From JAIOSF01 sp047159865 (lineage in GTDB: Bacteria > Campylobacterota > Campylobacteria > Campylobacterales > Arcobacteraceae), in contig NZ_AP038804.1 in assembly GCF_047159865.1 (NCBI RefSeq), positions 372,001 through 436,000 on the forward strand: a stretch of DNA of 64,000 bases, in the 5' to 3' direction. Below, piece after piece: positions 51,998 through 61,480 of the stretch (the stretch's first letter is position 1; every line of letters begins with the position of its first letter). The position numbers and the translations under genes were made by a program. Under the pieces are notes generated by a model that searched no databases, was not told where the DNA came from, and was given only the letters and a program-made list of their open reading frames with translations.

Positions 51998-52708
51998 CTA
52001 TTCTAAATTTGTATATACATTTTGAACATCTTCATCATCTTCCAACTTTTCTAATAATGCAGATAATTCTTCCATCTGTTCATCTGTAATCTCAATTGGC
52101 GCATTTGGAACTCTTTGTAATGAACCTTTTTCATACTCTAATTCTAGTTCATGGAGTTTATTCGACATGTTACCAAAATCTGTATAATCAGCATATATAG
52201 ATATAGTTTCATCATCTTCTATTTTAATCTCTTCCAATCCAGCATCAATTAATTCCATCTCTAAGTCTTCTATATCCATTTCAGGCTTTTTCATCTCAAA
52301 AATTGCTTTTCTATCAAAATGAAACTCTAAAGAACCTGTTGGTACAAGCATTCCTCCAGCTTTTTTAAAAATTGTTTTTATATTAGCTACAGTTCGTGTA
52401 CTATTATCTGTTGCAGTTTCAACAAATATTAAAACACCATTATTCCACTTACCTTCATAATTAACTTCACTTAAGTTTGCTGCATCTTTTGCAGTTGCTC
52501 TTTTAATAGCTGCTTCGATATTATCTTTTGGTAAATTTTGTGCTTTTGCAGTTGTAATTGCACTTCGTAAAGTTGCATTAGTATCTGGATCACTACTTCC
52601 TGATTTTGCTGCCATTGTAATTGCTTTGGCAAGTTTAGGAAATACACGAGACATATTTCCCCATCTTTTCATTTTAGCTGCTTTTCTATATTCAAAGGCT
52701 CTACCCAT
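51998..52708 (-). CDS. YebC/PmpR-family protein
   Basis: The 236-aa protein has the typical N-terminus ('GRAFEYRKAAKMKRWGNMSR') with Lys/Arg-rich start and the acidic C-terminal tail 'LLEKLEDDEDVQNVY'. YebC proteins are described as transcription regulators and as translation factors that relieve ribosome stalling. It is probably co-transcribed with the DHH gene downstream. Confidence 0.95.
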   Translation of the reverse strand: MGRAFEYRKAAKMKRWGNMSRVFPKLAKAITMAAKSGSSDPDTNATLRSAITTAKAQNLPKDNIEAAIKRATAKDAANLSEVNYEGKWNNGVLIFVETATDNSTRTVANIKTIFKKAGGMLVPTGSLEFHFDRKAIFEMKKPEMDIEDLEMELIDAGLEEIKIEDDETISIYADYTDFGNMSNKLHELELEYEKGSLQRVPNAPIEITDEQMEELSALLEKLEDDEDVQNVYTNLE

Positions 52709-52769
52709 AATTAGTTAATCTCCTGTTTTCTTTAAATTATTATATCATAACGAAAATAGCAAAAAACTT

Positions 52770-53822
52770 TTAGTTTTCTGATTCACGCTCTTTTCTTTTT
52801 GCTTTCATTTTAGTCGTAGCAAGTTTTCTCATATCTTCAGTTGTATCAAGTTCATCCATAATTTCTAAACCTAATAATGTTTCTAAACAATCTTCTAAAG
52901 TAACAATACCTTCTGTTTGATCATATCCATCAACAACAATAAGCATATGCCCTTTTGTTTTCGTAAAACTAGTTAATGCTTTTAAAACTGGTATACTTTC
53001 ATGAATTCGTTCTACTTTTATCATAATATCCGATATTGGAACATTGGCATCTTTTATTGCGTGTTTAAAAATCTTTTTGGTTAAAACCATCCCAATTATA
53101 TTATCGATAGTCCCATCATAAATAGGTAATCTTGAAAACTTATATGTTCTCTTATCTTCTAATAAATCTTTAATAAGAGTATTTTTTTCAACAGCAAATA
53201 CAACACTTCTTGGTGTTAAAATATCTTTTATCTTTATACCTTTTAGATTTAAGGCATTTTCAATGATATCAGATTCCATATTATTAATCATTCCATCTTC
53301 TTCACTCAAAAGTGCTGAATGAATTAACTCTTCTCGTGAAACAGTATCACCTTCATTATTTTTACTGATTTTTCTTGTAACAAATAAAGTGAGTATTACT
53401 ATAGGATATGTAATAAAAATAAAAAAACCAATCAATCTAGCAGCAAGGGGAGCTAACTCTTTCCAATAAATAGCACCTATTGTTTTTGGTATAATTTCTG
53501 CAAAGAAAAGAATTAAAAATGTCAATACAATTGAAACAAGTAGTACGAGATTACTGTCATTATCAAAAACAGTCTGAGCTTGTACACCAATAGCAGTAGC
53601 ACCTAAAGTGTTTGCAAAAGTATTCAATATAAGAATAGATGAGATTGACTTATCAACATCTTTTTTAAGTTTTTTTAAAAGCGCACCAGCGGGTGGATTT
53701 ACTTGTTCTAAAACAGAAATATAAGATACATTTGTTGATAACAATATTGATTCTAAAACAGAACATAAAAAAGAAACACCAATAACTAATACAAATAAAA
53801 AGATTAAATATTCCATAAACAA
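52770..53822 (-). CDS. CNNM-type transporter with CBS pair (HlyC/CorC-related)
   Basis: The 350-aa protein has a DUF21/CNNM membrane domain of four helices (about 1-170; 'LFFAEIIPKTIGAIYWKELA'), then two CBS domains ('DILTPRSVVFAVEKNTL', 'KTKGHMLIVVDGYDQTEGIV'). The C-terminal CorC_HlyC domain of many homologues is absent. Family members are linked to Mg2+/Co2+ export. Confidence 0.85.
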   Translation of the reverse strand: MFMEYLIFLFVLVIGVSFLCSVLESILLSTNVSYISVLEQVNPPAGALLKKLKKDVDKSISSILILNTFANTLGATAIGVQAQTVFDNDSNLVLLVSIVLTFLILFFAEIIPKTIGAIYWKELAPLAARLIGFFIFITYPIVILTLFVTRKISKNNEGDTVSREELIHSALLSEEDGMINNMESDIIENALNLKGIKIKDILTPRSVVFAVEKNTLIKDLLEDKRTYKFSRLPIYDGTIDNIIGMVLTKKIFKHAIKDANVPISDIMIKVERIHESIPVLKALTSFTKTKGHMLIVVDGYDQTEGIVTLEDCLETLLGLEIMDELDTTEDMRKLATTKMKAKRKERESEN

Positions 53823-53927
53823 CCTTTTCTATTTAACATCAAGTACGAGGGGGGATAGGTATCCAATTAATTACTCCATAAATTTTAAATTTGAAATATT
53901 ATATCAAATTGTATATTAATAATTAGC

Positions 53928-54584
53928 TTAAAAGACTTTTCCTATAGAGCTTACCACTTTTCCTAAAATATCAATACCGTCTTTTGTAACAACTTGTTTA
54001 GGATATTCTTTATTATCTGAAATGATATCAAGTTCACCATCTACTCGTCTTTGAATCCTTTTAACAAATAGTCCATTTTCATTTATAAAAGCATAAATAC
54101 CATCTTTTGATACATCATATTTGGTTTTATCAATAAAAATAATATTACCATTATTTAGTGTTGGTTCCATACTATCACCTGTAACATTAATAGCTTCTAT
54201 ATTTTTTACATTATCTCTTCCACCAATCAAGTCAACAAAAAAATCTGGCAGATCTAATTTTTCATACTCCTCTTCATTATCATAAGCACCTCCACCTGCA
54301 CTTACATTGATTGTAGGAAAATATTTTATCCAATATTTATCAGTACTATCTATTAAACTACTTGGATCTTGTCCATATAACATCCAATTGATTGAAATCT
54401 TTTTTAATGCACAAAAATCTAAAATATTTGAAAAAGGAACGCTATTTCTCTTTTTCATAGTAGCAAAATTAACACTTGTTAATTCCAATGCATTTGCTAT
54501 ATCTTTATCAAATACTTTACCATCATTTTTTTCACTAGATAATACATCGCGAAGTTTTTCAATAATTTCATTAATATTAAACAT
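53928..54584 (-). CDS. Phage-type repressor with S24 peptidase domain
   Basis: The 218-aa protein has an N-terminal CI-type helix-turn-helix (about 5-70) and a LexA-like S24 domain. The nucleophile Ser is in 'VTGDSMEPTL' and the general-base Lys in 'GLFVKRIQRR'. A possible self-cleavage point lies in 'NVSAGGGAYD'. It stands alone among housekeeping genes with no prophage next to it, so it is either a domesticated repressor or a local stress regulator. It might substitute for the LexA that this phylum generally lacks. Confidence 0.88.
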   Translation of the reverse strand: MFNINEIIEKLRDVLSSEKNDGKVFDKDIANALELTSVNFATMKKRNSVPFSNILDFCALKKISINWMLYGQDPSSLIDSTDKYWIKYFPTINVSAGGGAYDNEEEYEKLDLPDFFVDLIGGRDNVKNIEAINVTGDSMEPTLNNGNIIFIDKTKYDVSKDGIYAFINENGLFVKRIQRRVDGELDIISDNKEYPKQVVTKDGIDILGKVVSSIGKVF

Positions 54585-54949
54585 AATTCATCCCTTTTAG
54601 ATATAAATTTAATGCATTATATCACAAAAAACAAATATTTTAAGAAAAAAGATAACAAAATGCAATATTTTTTTAAAATGTAAATTTATTTTGTCATAAT
54701 TTAACAGAAACTATAAAGGATGTATGATGAATACTAAATATATAAAATTTACAAAAAAAGTCGATAAATTCATATATAAATTGTGCGAAATAATTTTGTA
54801 GATATATTTATTTTGCAAATTTAAAATAATTTATAGGCAAATTAAATATTTACTAAAGCAATATTTCTATAAAATGTGGCAATTTAGTTTGAGGTAGTAG
54901 CATCAGTTACATTTTACATCTTAAAACAAAATAACATGGAGAGTAGTTT
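54585..54949. other. 365-base intergenic region before oadG
   Basis: Very AT-rich. It must hold the promoters of the divergent S24 repressor and oad genes. An AAAGGA site at 54715-54720 precedes a possible 24-25-codon frame. I see no strong hairpin or clear operator; TTGTCA (54691) and TATAAA (54712) are poorly spaced. Confidence 0.5.
54724..54801 (+). CDS. Possible 25-aa basic peptide
   Basis: MMNTKYIKFTKKVDKFIYKL and five more residues, preceded by AAAGGA. It would form a cationic amphipathic helix. The second ATG at 54727 has the better spacing. It could be a leader or spurious. Confidence 0.3.
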   Translation: MMNTKYIKFTKKVDKFIYKLCEIIL

Positions 54950-55204
54950 ATGGAAGAAATTAATTTAGTCTCAGAAGCCTTAAAATTTATGGCTTTGGGT
55001 ATGGGAATAGTTTTTTTATTTTTAACCGTTATGATTTTTGCATTAAAATTACAAGCGTTTCTAATATCAAAATTTTTTCCAATAGTTGAGAAAGAAAAAG
55101 TCGCCACATGGAAGCCTCAAAAAGCAGCTCCTACAGATGACAAAGACACTACAGCCGCTATCACAGCCGCTATTATACACTATAACAATCAAAAAGGTAA
55201 ATAA
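54950..55204 (+). CDS. oadG: Sodium-pump decarboxylase gamma subunit
   Basis: The 84-aa protein has one membrane helix ('ALGMGIVFLFLTVMIFALKL') and a charged, Ala/Thr-rich tail, the OadG pattern. It assembles the Na+-translocating oxaloacetate decarboxylase complex. oadA follows after two bases. Confidence 0.85.
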   Translation: MEEINLVSEALKFMALGMGIVFLFLTVMIFALKLQAFLISKFFPIVEKEKVATWKPQKAAPTDDKDTTAAITAAIIHYNNQKGK

Positions 55205-55206
55205 CA

Positions 55207-57024
55207 ATGTCAAAAAAATATATTGATGTAATGGACACAACATTCAGAGATGGTTTTCAATCTGTATTTGGTGGTCGTGTTCTTATGAATGATTTTTTTC
55301 CAGCTGTTGAAGCTGCAAAAGATGCAGGAATTACACATTTCGAATTTGGTGGAGGAGCAAGATTCCAATCACTTTACTTCTACTTACAAGAAAATGCGTT
55401 TGAAATGATGGACAAATTTCGATCAATAGTTGGTCCTGATGCAAATTTACAAACACTTGCACGAGGTATCAATACAGTAATGTTGGATACAGGAAGTCGT
55501 GAACTAATTGATTTACATGCAAAACTATTTGCAAAACATGGAACTACTACTATTAGAAACTTTGATGCTTTAAATGATATCAATAACTTAGAATATTCAG
55601 CACAGTGTATAAAGAACCATGGTCTAAATCATGAAGCTGTAGTAACAATGATGGATTTACCTCCAAAATGTGAAGGTGCACATGATGTTGCATTTTATGA
55701 AAAAACTTTAAGACAAATTCTTGATAGTGGTTTACCATATGATTCAATCTGTTTTAAAGATGCTAGTGGAACTGCAAATCCTAATAAAGTTTATGAAACT
55801 ATTAAAATGGCTAGAAAACTACTTGGGGATGACACTCATATTAGACTTCATACTCATGAAACAGCTGGTGTTTCGGTTGCAGCATATTTAGCAGCACTTG
55901 AAGCTGGTGCAGATGGAATTGATTTAGCTAATTCACCAGTAAGTGGTGGAACATCACAACCAGATATTTTAACAATGCTACATGCTACAAAAGGTACTAA
56001 CTACGACTTAGGTGGATTAAGTATCGATAAGATTCTTAAATATCAAGAAACATTAAAAGACTGTTTAAGTGACTATATGATGCCACCTGAAGCAACTCAA
56101 GTTTCTCCACTTATTCCGTTCTCACCTATGCCAGGCGGAGCATTAACTGCAAATACTCAAATGATGAGAGATAATGATACTTTAGACAAATTTCCAGAAG
56201 TTATTGAGGCTATGCAAGAGGTTGTTGAAAAAGGTGGTTATGGTACTTCTGTAACTCCTGTTTCTCAATTTTACTGGCAACAAGCGTATGCAAATGTATT
56301 TTTTGGACCATGGAAACAAATTGCTCCGGGGTATGGGAAAATGGTATTAGGTTATTTTGGGAATACTCCAGTTGAACCAGATGAAGAAGTTGTTAAATTA
56401 GCTTCTGAAAAATTAAAATTAGATCCAACAAAAGAAAATCCTCTTGATATTGCGGACAAAGATGTTACAAAATCTATTGCTGCTTGGAAAGAAAGACTTG
56501 AGATCGAAGGTTTAGAAACAACAGAAGAAAATATTTTTATTGCTGCTGCTTGTGATGAGAAGGGTATTGCATTTTTAAAAGGTGATTCACCATTAAATGT
56601 AAGAAAAATAAGTGAAGAAAAAGTTGAAGAAAAAATAGAAGAAAAAGGATGTTCAAAAATGGCTGATGGTAATTATACAGTAGTAGTAGATGGAAAAAAG
56701 TTTAGTGTTCAAGTAGCAGAAGGTAATGCAGATATACAAGTTGTAGCTCCAGTTGCATCGGAAGCTCCAGTTGCAGCAGCTCCTGCAGCAACACCTACTC
56801 CAAGTGGTTCAGGTGTAGAAGTTGGTGCATCAGTAAATGGAAATGTATGGAAAATACTAGTAAATGAAGGCGATAAAGTTGAAAAAGGGCAAGTGATTGC
56901 AATTTTAGAAGCTATGAAAATGGAAATTGATATCGAAGCACCAGCTGCAGGAACTATAACTTCAATCCAAGTTAAACCTAATGATGCTGTTGAAGAGGGT
57001 CAAACTATAGCTGTAATAAGCTAA
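55207..57024 (+). CDS. oadA: Sodium-pump oxaloacetate decarboxylase alpha subunit (biotinylated)
   Basis: The 605-aa protein has a carboxyltransferase TIM barrel ('DTTFRDGFQSVFGGR', 'FKDASGTANPNKV', 'LHTHETAGVSVAAYL'). A Pro/Ala-rich linker (about 505-530) and a C-terminal biotin domain follow, with Lys in 'LEAMKMEIDI'. It transfers CO2 from oxaloacetate to biotin. The first barrel motif has 'DTTFRDGFQS', a variant of the more common 'DTTLRDGHQS'. It lies between oadG and oadB in one operon. Confidence 0.93.
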   Translation: MSKKYIDVMDTTFRDGFQSVFGGRVLMNDFFPAVEAAKDAGITHFEFGGGARFQSLYFYLQENAFEMMDKFRSIVGPDANLQTLARGINTVMLDTGSRELIDLHAKLFAKHGTTTIRNFDALNDINNLEYSAQCIKNHGLNHEAVVTMMDLPPKCEGAHDVAFYEKTLRQILDSGLPYDSICFKDASGTANPNKVYETIKMARKLLGDDTHIRLHTHETAGVSVAAYLAALEAGADGIDLANSPVSGGTSQPDILTMLHATKGTNYDLGGLSIDKILKYQETLKDCLSDYMMPPEATQVSPLIPFSPMPGGALTANTQMMRDNDTLDKFPEVIEAMQEVVEKGGYGTSVTPVSQFYWQQAYANVFFGPWKQIAPGYGKMVLGYFGNTPVEPDEEVVKLASEKLKLDPTKENPLDIADKDVTKSIAAWKERLEIEGLETTEENIFIAAACDEKGIAFLKGDSPLNVRKISEEKVEEKIEEKGCSKMADGNYTVVVDGKKFSVQVAEGNADIQVVAPVASEAPVAAAPAATPTPSGSGVEVGASVNGNVWKILVNEGDKVEKGQVIAILEAMKMEIDIEAPAAGTITSIQVKPNDAVEEGQTIAVIS

Positions 57025-57054
57025 TTATTATAAACTAAAGTTTGGGAGAAAATA

Positions 57055-58377
57055 ATGAATAAAAAAATCATCTCTGTTGTTTTTATGATGTTAATATCTA
57101 TTTTTAGTGTTAACTCATTTGCAAATGATGCAAAAACAACGGAAATAAGTACAGAAGAACATGAATACACTGCAAAAACATTAAGTGGATTGGTTACATC
57201 ATTTTATGAAACAACAGGAATAAATGCCATTATTAATCCTAGTGATGATGTAATGACTTCAGAACCACATGCTGGAGATGAAAGAATAATGACAACTTTT
57301 GAACAAACATGGGGAAGAATCATTATGTTTTTAATAGTTGGAATATTATTTTATTTAGCAATAGCAAAAGGGTTTGAACCGCTACTGCTACTACCAATTG
57401 CATTTGGAGGATTACTAGCTAATATCCCACTTGCAAATATGGGTGGACCTCATGGAATGTTAGGAATAATATACAACATGGGAATTGCAAATGAGTTTTT
57501 CCCTCTCCTAATTTTTATGGGTGTTGGAGCTATGACTGATTTTGGTCCACTCCTTGCAAACCCTAAAACTGCTATCCTTGGTGGGGCAGCACAATTTGGA
57601 ATCTTTGGTTCTTTAGTTGGAGCTGTTTACTTAGGATTTGATTTACAACAAGCATCAGCTATCTCAATCATTGGTGGAGCAGATGGTCCTACATCAATTT
57701 TTATTGCAAATAGGCTAGCACCAGAGATGTTAGGAGCTATAGCAGTTGCAGCATATAGTTATATGGCACTAGTACCTGTTATTCAACCTCCTATTATGAA
57801 AGCCTTAACAACAGAAGCAGAACGAAAAATTAAGATGCCAGCTTTAAGAAAAGTACATAAACTAGAAAAACTTTTTTTACCAATTTTAATTTTAATGATG
57901 GCTATTCTAATTTTACCTGAATCAACTCCTCTTATTGGTGCATTTGCATTTGGTAACTTTGCAAAACAATCAGGTGTTGTTGATAGACTAAGTGATACAA
58001 TGCAAAATGCTCTAATTAATGTCGTGACAATATTTTTAGGATTGGGTGTAGGTTCAAAACTAGCAGCTGATAAATTTTTAGTACTTGACACAATGGGAAT
58101 TATGGTTATTGGTCTTATAGCATTTAGTGCAGGTACTGCAGCTGGTGTGATTATGGCTAAAATTATGAATAAATTAAGTCCTAAAGATAAACAAATCAAT
58201 CCACTTATTGGTGCTGCTGGAGTTTCTGCTGTACCAATGTCTGCGAGAGTAGTAAGTAAAGTTGGTCAAGAATATGACAAATCAAATATATTATTAATGC
58301 ATGCAATGGGTCCAAATGTTGCTGGTGTTATTGGTTCAGCGGTTGCAGCCGGTGTACTATTATCGATATTTAAATAG
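57055..58377 (+). CDS. oadB: Sodium-pump decarboxylase beta subunit
   Basis: The 440-aa membrane protein has an N-terminal signal-like helix and about ten more helices. Conserved Na+-channel motifs are 'GVGAMTDFGPLLANPKT' and 'GGADGPTSIFIANRLAP'. It couples decarboxylation of carboxybiotin to Na+ export. The ~90-residue N-terminal extension before the conserved core is unusual in appearance. pckA follows after 8 bases. Confidence 0.93.
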   Translation: MNKKIISVVFMMLISIFSVNSFANDAKTTEISTEEHEYTAKTLSGLVTSFYETTGINAIINPSDDVMTSEPHAGDERIMTTFEQTWGRIIMFLIVGILFYLAIAKGFEPLLLLPIAFGGLLANIPLANMGGPHGMLGIIYNMGIANEFFPLLIFMGVGAMTDFGPLLANPKTAILGGAAQFGIFGSLVGAVYLGFDLQQASAISIIGGADGPTSIFIANRLAPEMLGAIAVAAYSYMALVPVIQPPIMKALTTEAERKIKMPALRKVHKLEKLFLPILILMMAILILPESTPLIGAFAFGNFAKQSGVVDRLSDTMQNALINVVTIFLGLGVGSKLAADKFLVLDTMGIMVIGLIAFSAGTAAGVIMAKIMNKLSPKDKQINPLIGAAGVSAVPMSARVVSKVGQEYDKSNILLMHAMGPNVAGVIGSAVAAGVLLSIFK

Positions 58378-58385
58378 GAAAAAAA

Positions 58386-59978
58386 ATGTTAGAAATTAAA
58401 AACTCTCTTGGCTTAAAAAATGTAAATAAAATTTTCAGAAATATGGATAGAGAAAATCTTATAAACAACGCTATTGACCATGATGGTGCTGTTATCGCAT
58501 ACAATGGTGCAACAATTATAGAAACTGGTATTTTTACTGGACGAAGTCCAAAAGATAAATATTTTGTAAGTCAAGATCCATCTGAAAATTTTATCGCATG
58601 GGGTGATGTAAATAAAAAGATTTCGAAAGAAACTTATGAAGAACTTTTAGAAAAAGCAAAAGATCAACTAAGCGGTAAAGACTTATATGTTTCAGATGTA
58701 TACTGTGGAGCAAGCCCAACAAGTAAAAAATCAATTCGATTTGTAACAGAGATTGCTTGGCAAGCACATTTTATTGATAATATGTTTATTATGCCTAAAA
58801 CAGAAGAGTTAGATGAATTCAAGCCTGATTTTACGGTTTACAATGCTTGTAAAACAGTAAATGAAGATTGGGAAAAACACGGATTAAACTCTGAAGTTTT
58901 TGTTGTATTTAATGTAGAAGAAAATACAGCAATTATTGGTGGAACATGGTATGCAGGTGAGATGAAAAAAGGAATTTTTTCTATGATGAACTATTGGCTT
59001 CCATTAGAGGGTAAACTTCCTATGCATTGTTCTGCAAATATTGGGAAAGATGGTGATACAGCTTTATTCTTTGGATTGTCTGGAACAGGTAAAACTACAC
59101 TTTCAACAGATCCAGAAAGAGCCTTAATTGGTGATGATGAACATGGTTGGGATGACGATGGTGTATTTAACTTTGAAGGTGGTTGTTATGCAAAAGTAAT
59201 TAACCTAAATAAAGATACTGAACCAGAAATCTATAAAGCTATAAAAAGAGGTTCTATTTTAGAAAATGTTGTTTATGATGAAGATGATGGTGAAAAACTA
59301 GTTGACTATGATGATGGAAGTAAAACAGAAAATACTCGTGTTTCTTACCCAATTAGCTATATAGATAATTATCAAGAATCTATGATGGGGGGACATCCTA
59401 CAAATATTATATTCTTAAGTGCTGATGCTTTTGGTGTACTACCTCCTGTATCTAAACTTTCAAGAGAGCAAGCAATGTATTATTTCTTAAGTGGATATAC
59501 TGCAAAAGTTGCAGGAACTGAAAGAGGAATCACTGAACCAACTGCAACATTTAGTGCGTGTTTTGGTGAAGCATTTTTACCATTACACCCTACAGTTTAT
59601 GCAAAACTTCTTGGTGAAAAAATTGAAAAACACAATGTAAATGTTTATCTTGTAAATACAGGATGGACTGGTGGTTCTTATGGTGTAGGGAAAAGAATGA
59701 GTATCAAAAATACAAGAGCTTGTATTAATGGTATATTGGATGGAAGTATTCAAAATAGTGAATTTGAGACATTACCATTATTCAATCTAGAAATTCCAAA
59801 AACACTCAAAGGTGTTGATACTGAAGTACTAAATCCTAGAAACACTTGGGAAGATAGAATGGAATATGATGACACTGCAAAAAAACTTGCAGGTATGTAT
59901 AGAGAAAACTTCAAAAAATACTTAACTGATGATAGTAATTTTGATTTCACAGCGGCTGGTCCAGAAGCTAAACTATAA
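58386..59978 (+). CDS. pckA: Phosphoenolpyruvate carboxykinase (ATP)
   Basis: The 530-aa enzyme has the kinase-1 P-loop 'FGLSGTGKTTLSTDP', kinase-2 'LIGDDEHGWDDDGVF' and a C-terminal 'NTGWTGGSYGVGKRM'. It converts oxaloacetate to PEP with ATP. Placed directly after oadGAB, it shares the oxaloacetate substrate with the pump, so the operon may set the split between pyruvate and PEP. Confidence 0.97.
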   Translation: MLEIKNSLGLKNVNKIFRNMDRENLINNAIDHDGAVIAYNGATIIETGIFTGRSPKDKYFVSQDPSENFIAWGDVNKKISKETYEELLEKAKDQLSGKDLYVSDVYCGASPTSKKSIRFVTEIAWQAHFIDNMFIMPKTEELDEFKPDFTVYNACKTVNEDWEKHGLNSEVFVVFNVEENTAIIGGTWYAGEMKKGIFSMMNYWLPLEGKLPMHCSANIGKDGDTALFFGLSGTGKTTLSTDPERALIGDDEHGWDDDGVFNFEGGCYAKVINLNKDTEPEIYKAIKRGSILENVVYDEDDGEKLVDYDDGSKTENTRVSYPISYIDNYQESMMGGHPTNIIFLSADAFGVLPPVSKLSREQAMYYFLSGYTAKVAGTERGITEPTATFSACFGEAFLPLHPTVYAKLLGEKIEKHNVNVYLVNTGWTGGSYGVGKRMSIKNTRACINGILDGSIQNSEFETLPLFNLEIPKTLKGVDTEVLNPRNTWEDRMEYDDTAKKLAGMYRENFKKYLTDDSNFDFTAAGPEAKL

Positions 59979-59997
59979 TAGTATTATTAAATATATT

Positions 59998-60030
59998 TAA
60001 AAAAGAGAGTTTTAAAAACTCTCTTTTTTT
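59998..60030 (+). terminator. Strong terminator after pckA
   Basis: AAAAAAGAGAGTTT pairs with AAACTCTCTTTTTT around a 2-4-base loop, followed by T. Confidence 0.9.
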
Positions 60031-60041
60031 ATGGAGTAAAA

Positions 60042-60935
60042 TTGCAAACTACAAATATCGTTTATACCCACAAATATAAATTTCACAAAGTTTATATAGA
60101 ACTTACCAATATATGTGGTCTTACATGTAGCTTTTGTCCTACAAAAGAAAGTAAAACAGCTACTATGAGTTTAGAATTGTTTGAAAATATTCTAAAACAA
60201 TTACAACCATACACAAAAGATATAGCACTACATGTTTTTGGAGACCCATTAACTCTTTCAAATTTAGAAAAATACTTAGATTTAGCATCCATCTATCATT
60301 TTAAAATCCATATAACAACGACTGGCTATTATTTAAATAAATTTAACTTAAATACTTTTTTACATAAAGCAATCAAACAAATTAACTTCTCTCTTAATAG
60401 TTATAATAAAAATGAGATGAAAATCTCTTTATTGGAATATTTGAATCCAATGTTCAAGCTTTGTGATTTAAAACTAAGAAATAAGATTCATAGTTTTATT
60501 AATTTTAGACTTTGGAATTTAGATACACAAAATAGTGAAAATAACTTTAATCAAGAGATATTTAAACAACTCTCCAAGAAATTTAATATTGATCTTTCAG
60601 ATATCGACTATACAAAATCTAAAAGATTAGACAATCAAATTTTGATTGACTTTGACAAATATTTTAAATGGCCTAGCTTATTAGATGAAAAAGAGACCAA
60701 TGGCTATTGTTATGGGCTTACTTCTCAAATTGCGATTTTATCAAATGGTAGAGTTGTTCCTTGTTGTTTAGATAGTTTTGGAATTATTAATCTAGGAAAT
60801 TTAAAAAAACAAACACTAAAAGAAATCCTCTTTTCTAAAAAGTCTTTAGATATTGTACAAGGTTTTCAAAATAATATTGCAGTTGAAGAGTTATGTAAAA
60901 AATGTACTTTTAAAAATAGATTTACAAAAATATAA
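60042..60935 (+). CDS. Radical SAM/SPASM-domain protein
   Basis: The 297-aa protein has the radical SAM motif 'CGLTCSFCPT' (Cys-x3-Cys-x2-Cys) at about 25-32. A SPASM-like C-terminus carries extra cysteines: 'NGRVVPCCLDSFGI' and 'CKKCTF'. Such enzymes carry auxiliary Fe-S clusters and often modify peptides. No precursor peptide is visible next to it, so the substrate is unknown. It stands between pckA and mobB as its own unit. Confidence 0.8.
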   Translation: MQTTNIVYTHKYKFHKVYIELTNICGLTCSFCPTKESKTATMSLELFENILKQLQPYTKDIALHVFGDPLTLSNLEKYLDLASIYHFKIHITTTGYYLNKFNLNTFLHKAIKQINFSLNSYNKNEMKISLLEYLNPMFKLCDLKLRNKIHSFINFRLWNLDTQNSENNFNQEIFKQLSKKFNIDLSDIDYTKSKRLDNQILIDFDKYFKWPSLLDEKETNGYCYGLTSQIAILSNGRVVPCCLDSFGIINLGNLKKQTLKEILFSKKSLDIVQGFQNNIAVEELCKKCTFKNRFTKI

Positions 60936-60967
60936 AATCAAAAGTATAATTAGATATAATTGTATTT

Positions 60968-61471
60968 ATGAATAAAAAAATAAAAAAATTAGCAGTAGCA
61001 TTTACAGGACCTTCAAATAGTGGTAAAACTACTTTAATAGAAAAAATATCAATAGCTTTACAAAAAGAGGATTATAAAGTTGCCATCATAAAAAATGATC
61101 CAAAAGATAAAGCAACATTTGATAAAGAAGGAAAAGATAGTTTTAGATTTTCCAAAACAGGTGCAGAGGTAGCTGTTGTATCGCCTCATAAAACAACTAT
61201 ATTTAAAAAACAAACTTCAAGTATAGATGAGATAATAAAATCTTTCAACCATTTTGATTTTTTATTAGTTGAGGGACTCAAAACTATTCCATTACCTCGT
61301 ATTTGTATACAAAGAGAATCTTTAGATGAAAAATATTTTGAAGTGAGTGATATACTTGCTATTGATCATACTATTAACCAAAAGGATCTCCCTTTAAATA
61401 TGGATACTTTGGATTTAAATGATACAAGTGCAATTATAAAGTGGATAAAAAATAACGCAAAAGAAGTATAA
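60968..61471 (+). CDS. mobB: Molybdopterin-guanine dinucleotide biosynthesis adaptor MobB
   Basis: The 167-aa P-loop GTPase has 'FTGPSNSGKTTLIEKI' and 'DSFRFSKTGAEVAVV', then 'LLVEGLKTIPLPRICI'. It supports MobA in nucleotide attachment to molybdenum cofactor. It begins a run mobB-fbp-67-aa-nspC on the plus strand. Confidence 0.9.
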   Translation: MNKKIKKLAVAFTGPSNSGKTTLIEKISIALQKEDYKVAIIKNDPKDKATFDKEGKDSFRFSKTGAEVAVVSPHKTTIFKKQTSSIDEIIKSFNHFDFLLVEGLKTIPLPRICIQRESLDEKYFEVSDILAIDHTINQKDLPLNMDTLDLNDTSAIIKWIKNNAKEV

Positions 61472-61480
61472 AGGATAGAT

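Noticed and set aside
60042..60935. Radical SAM/SPASM protein as part of a peptide-modification cluster
   Set aside because: No precursor peptide, protease or exporter gene lies beside it; the neighbours are pckA and mobB.
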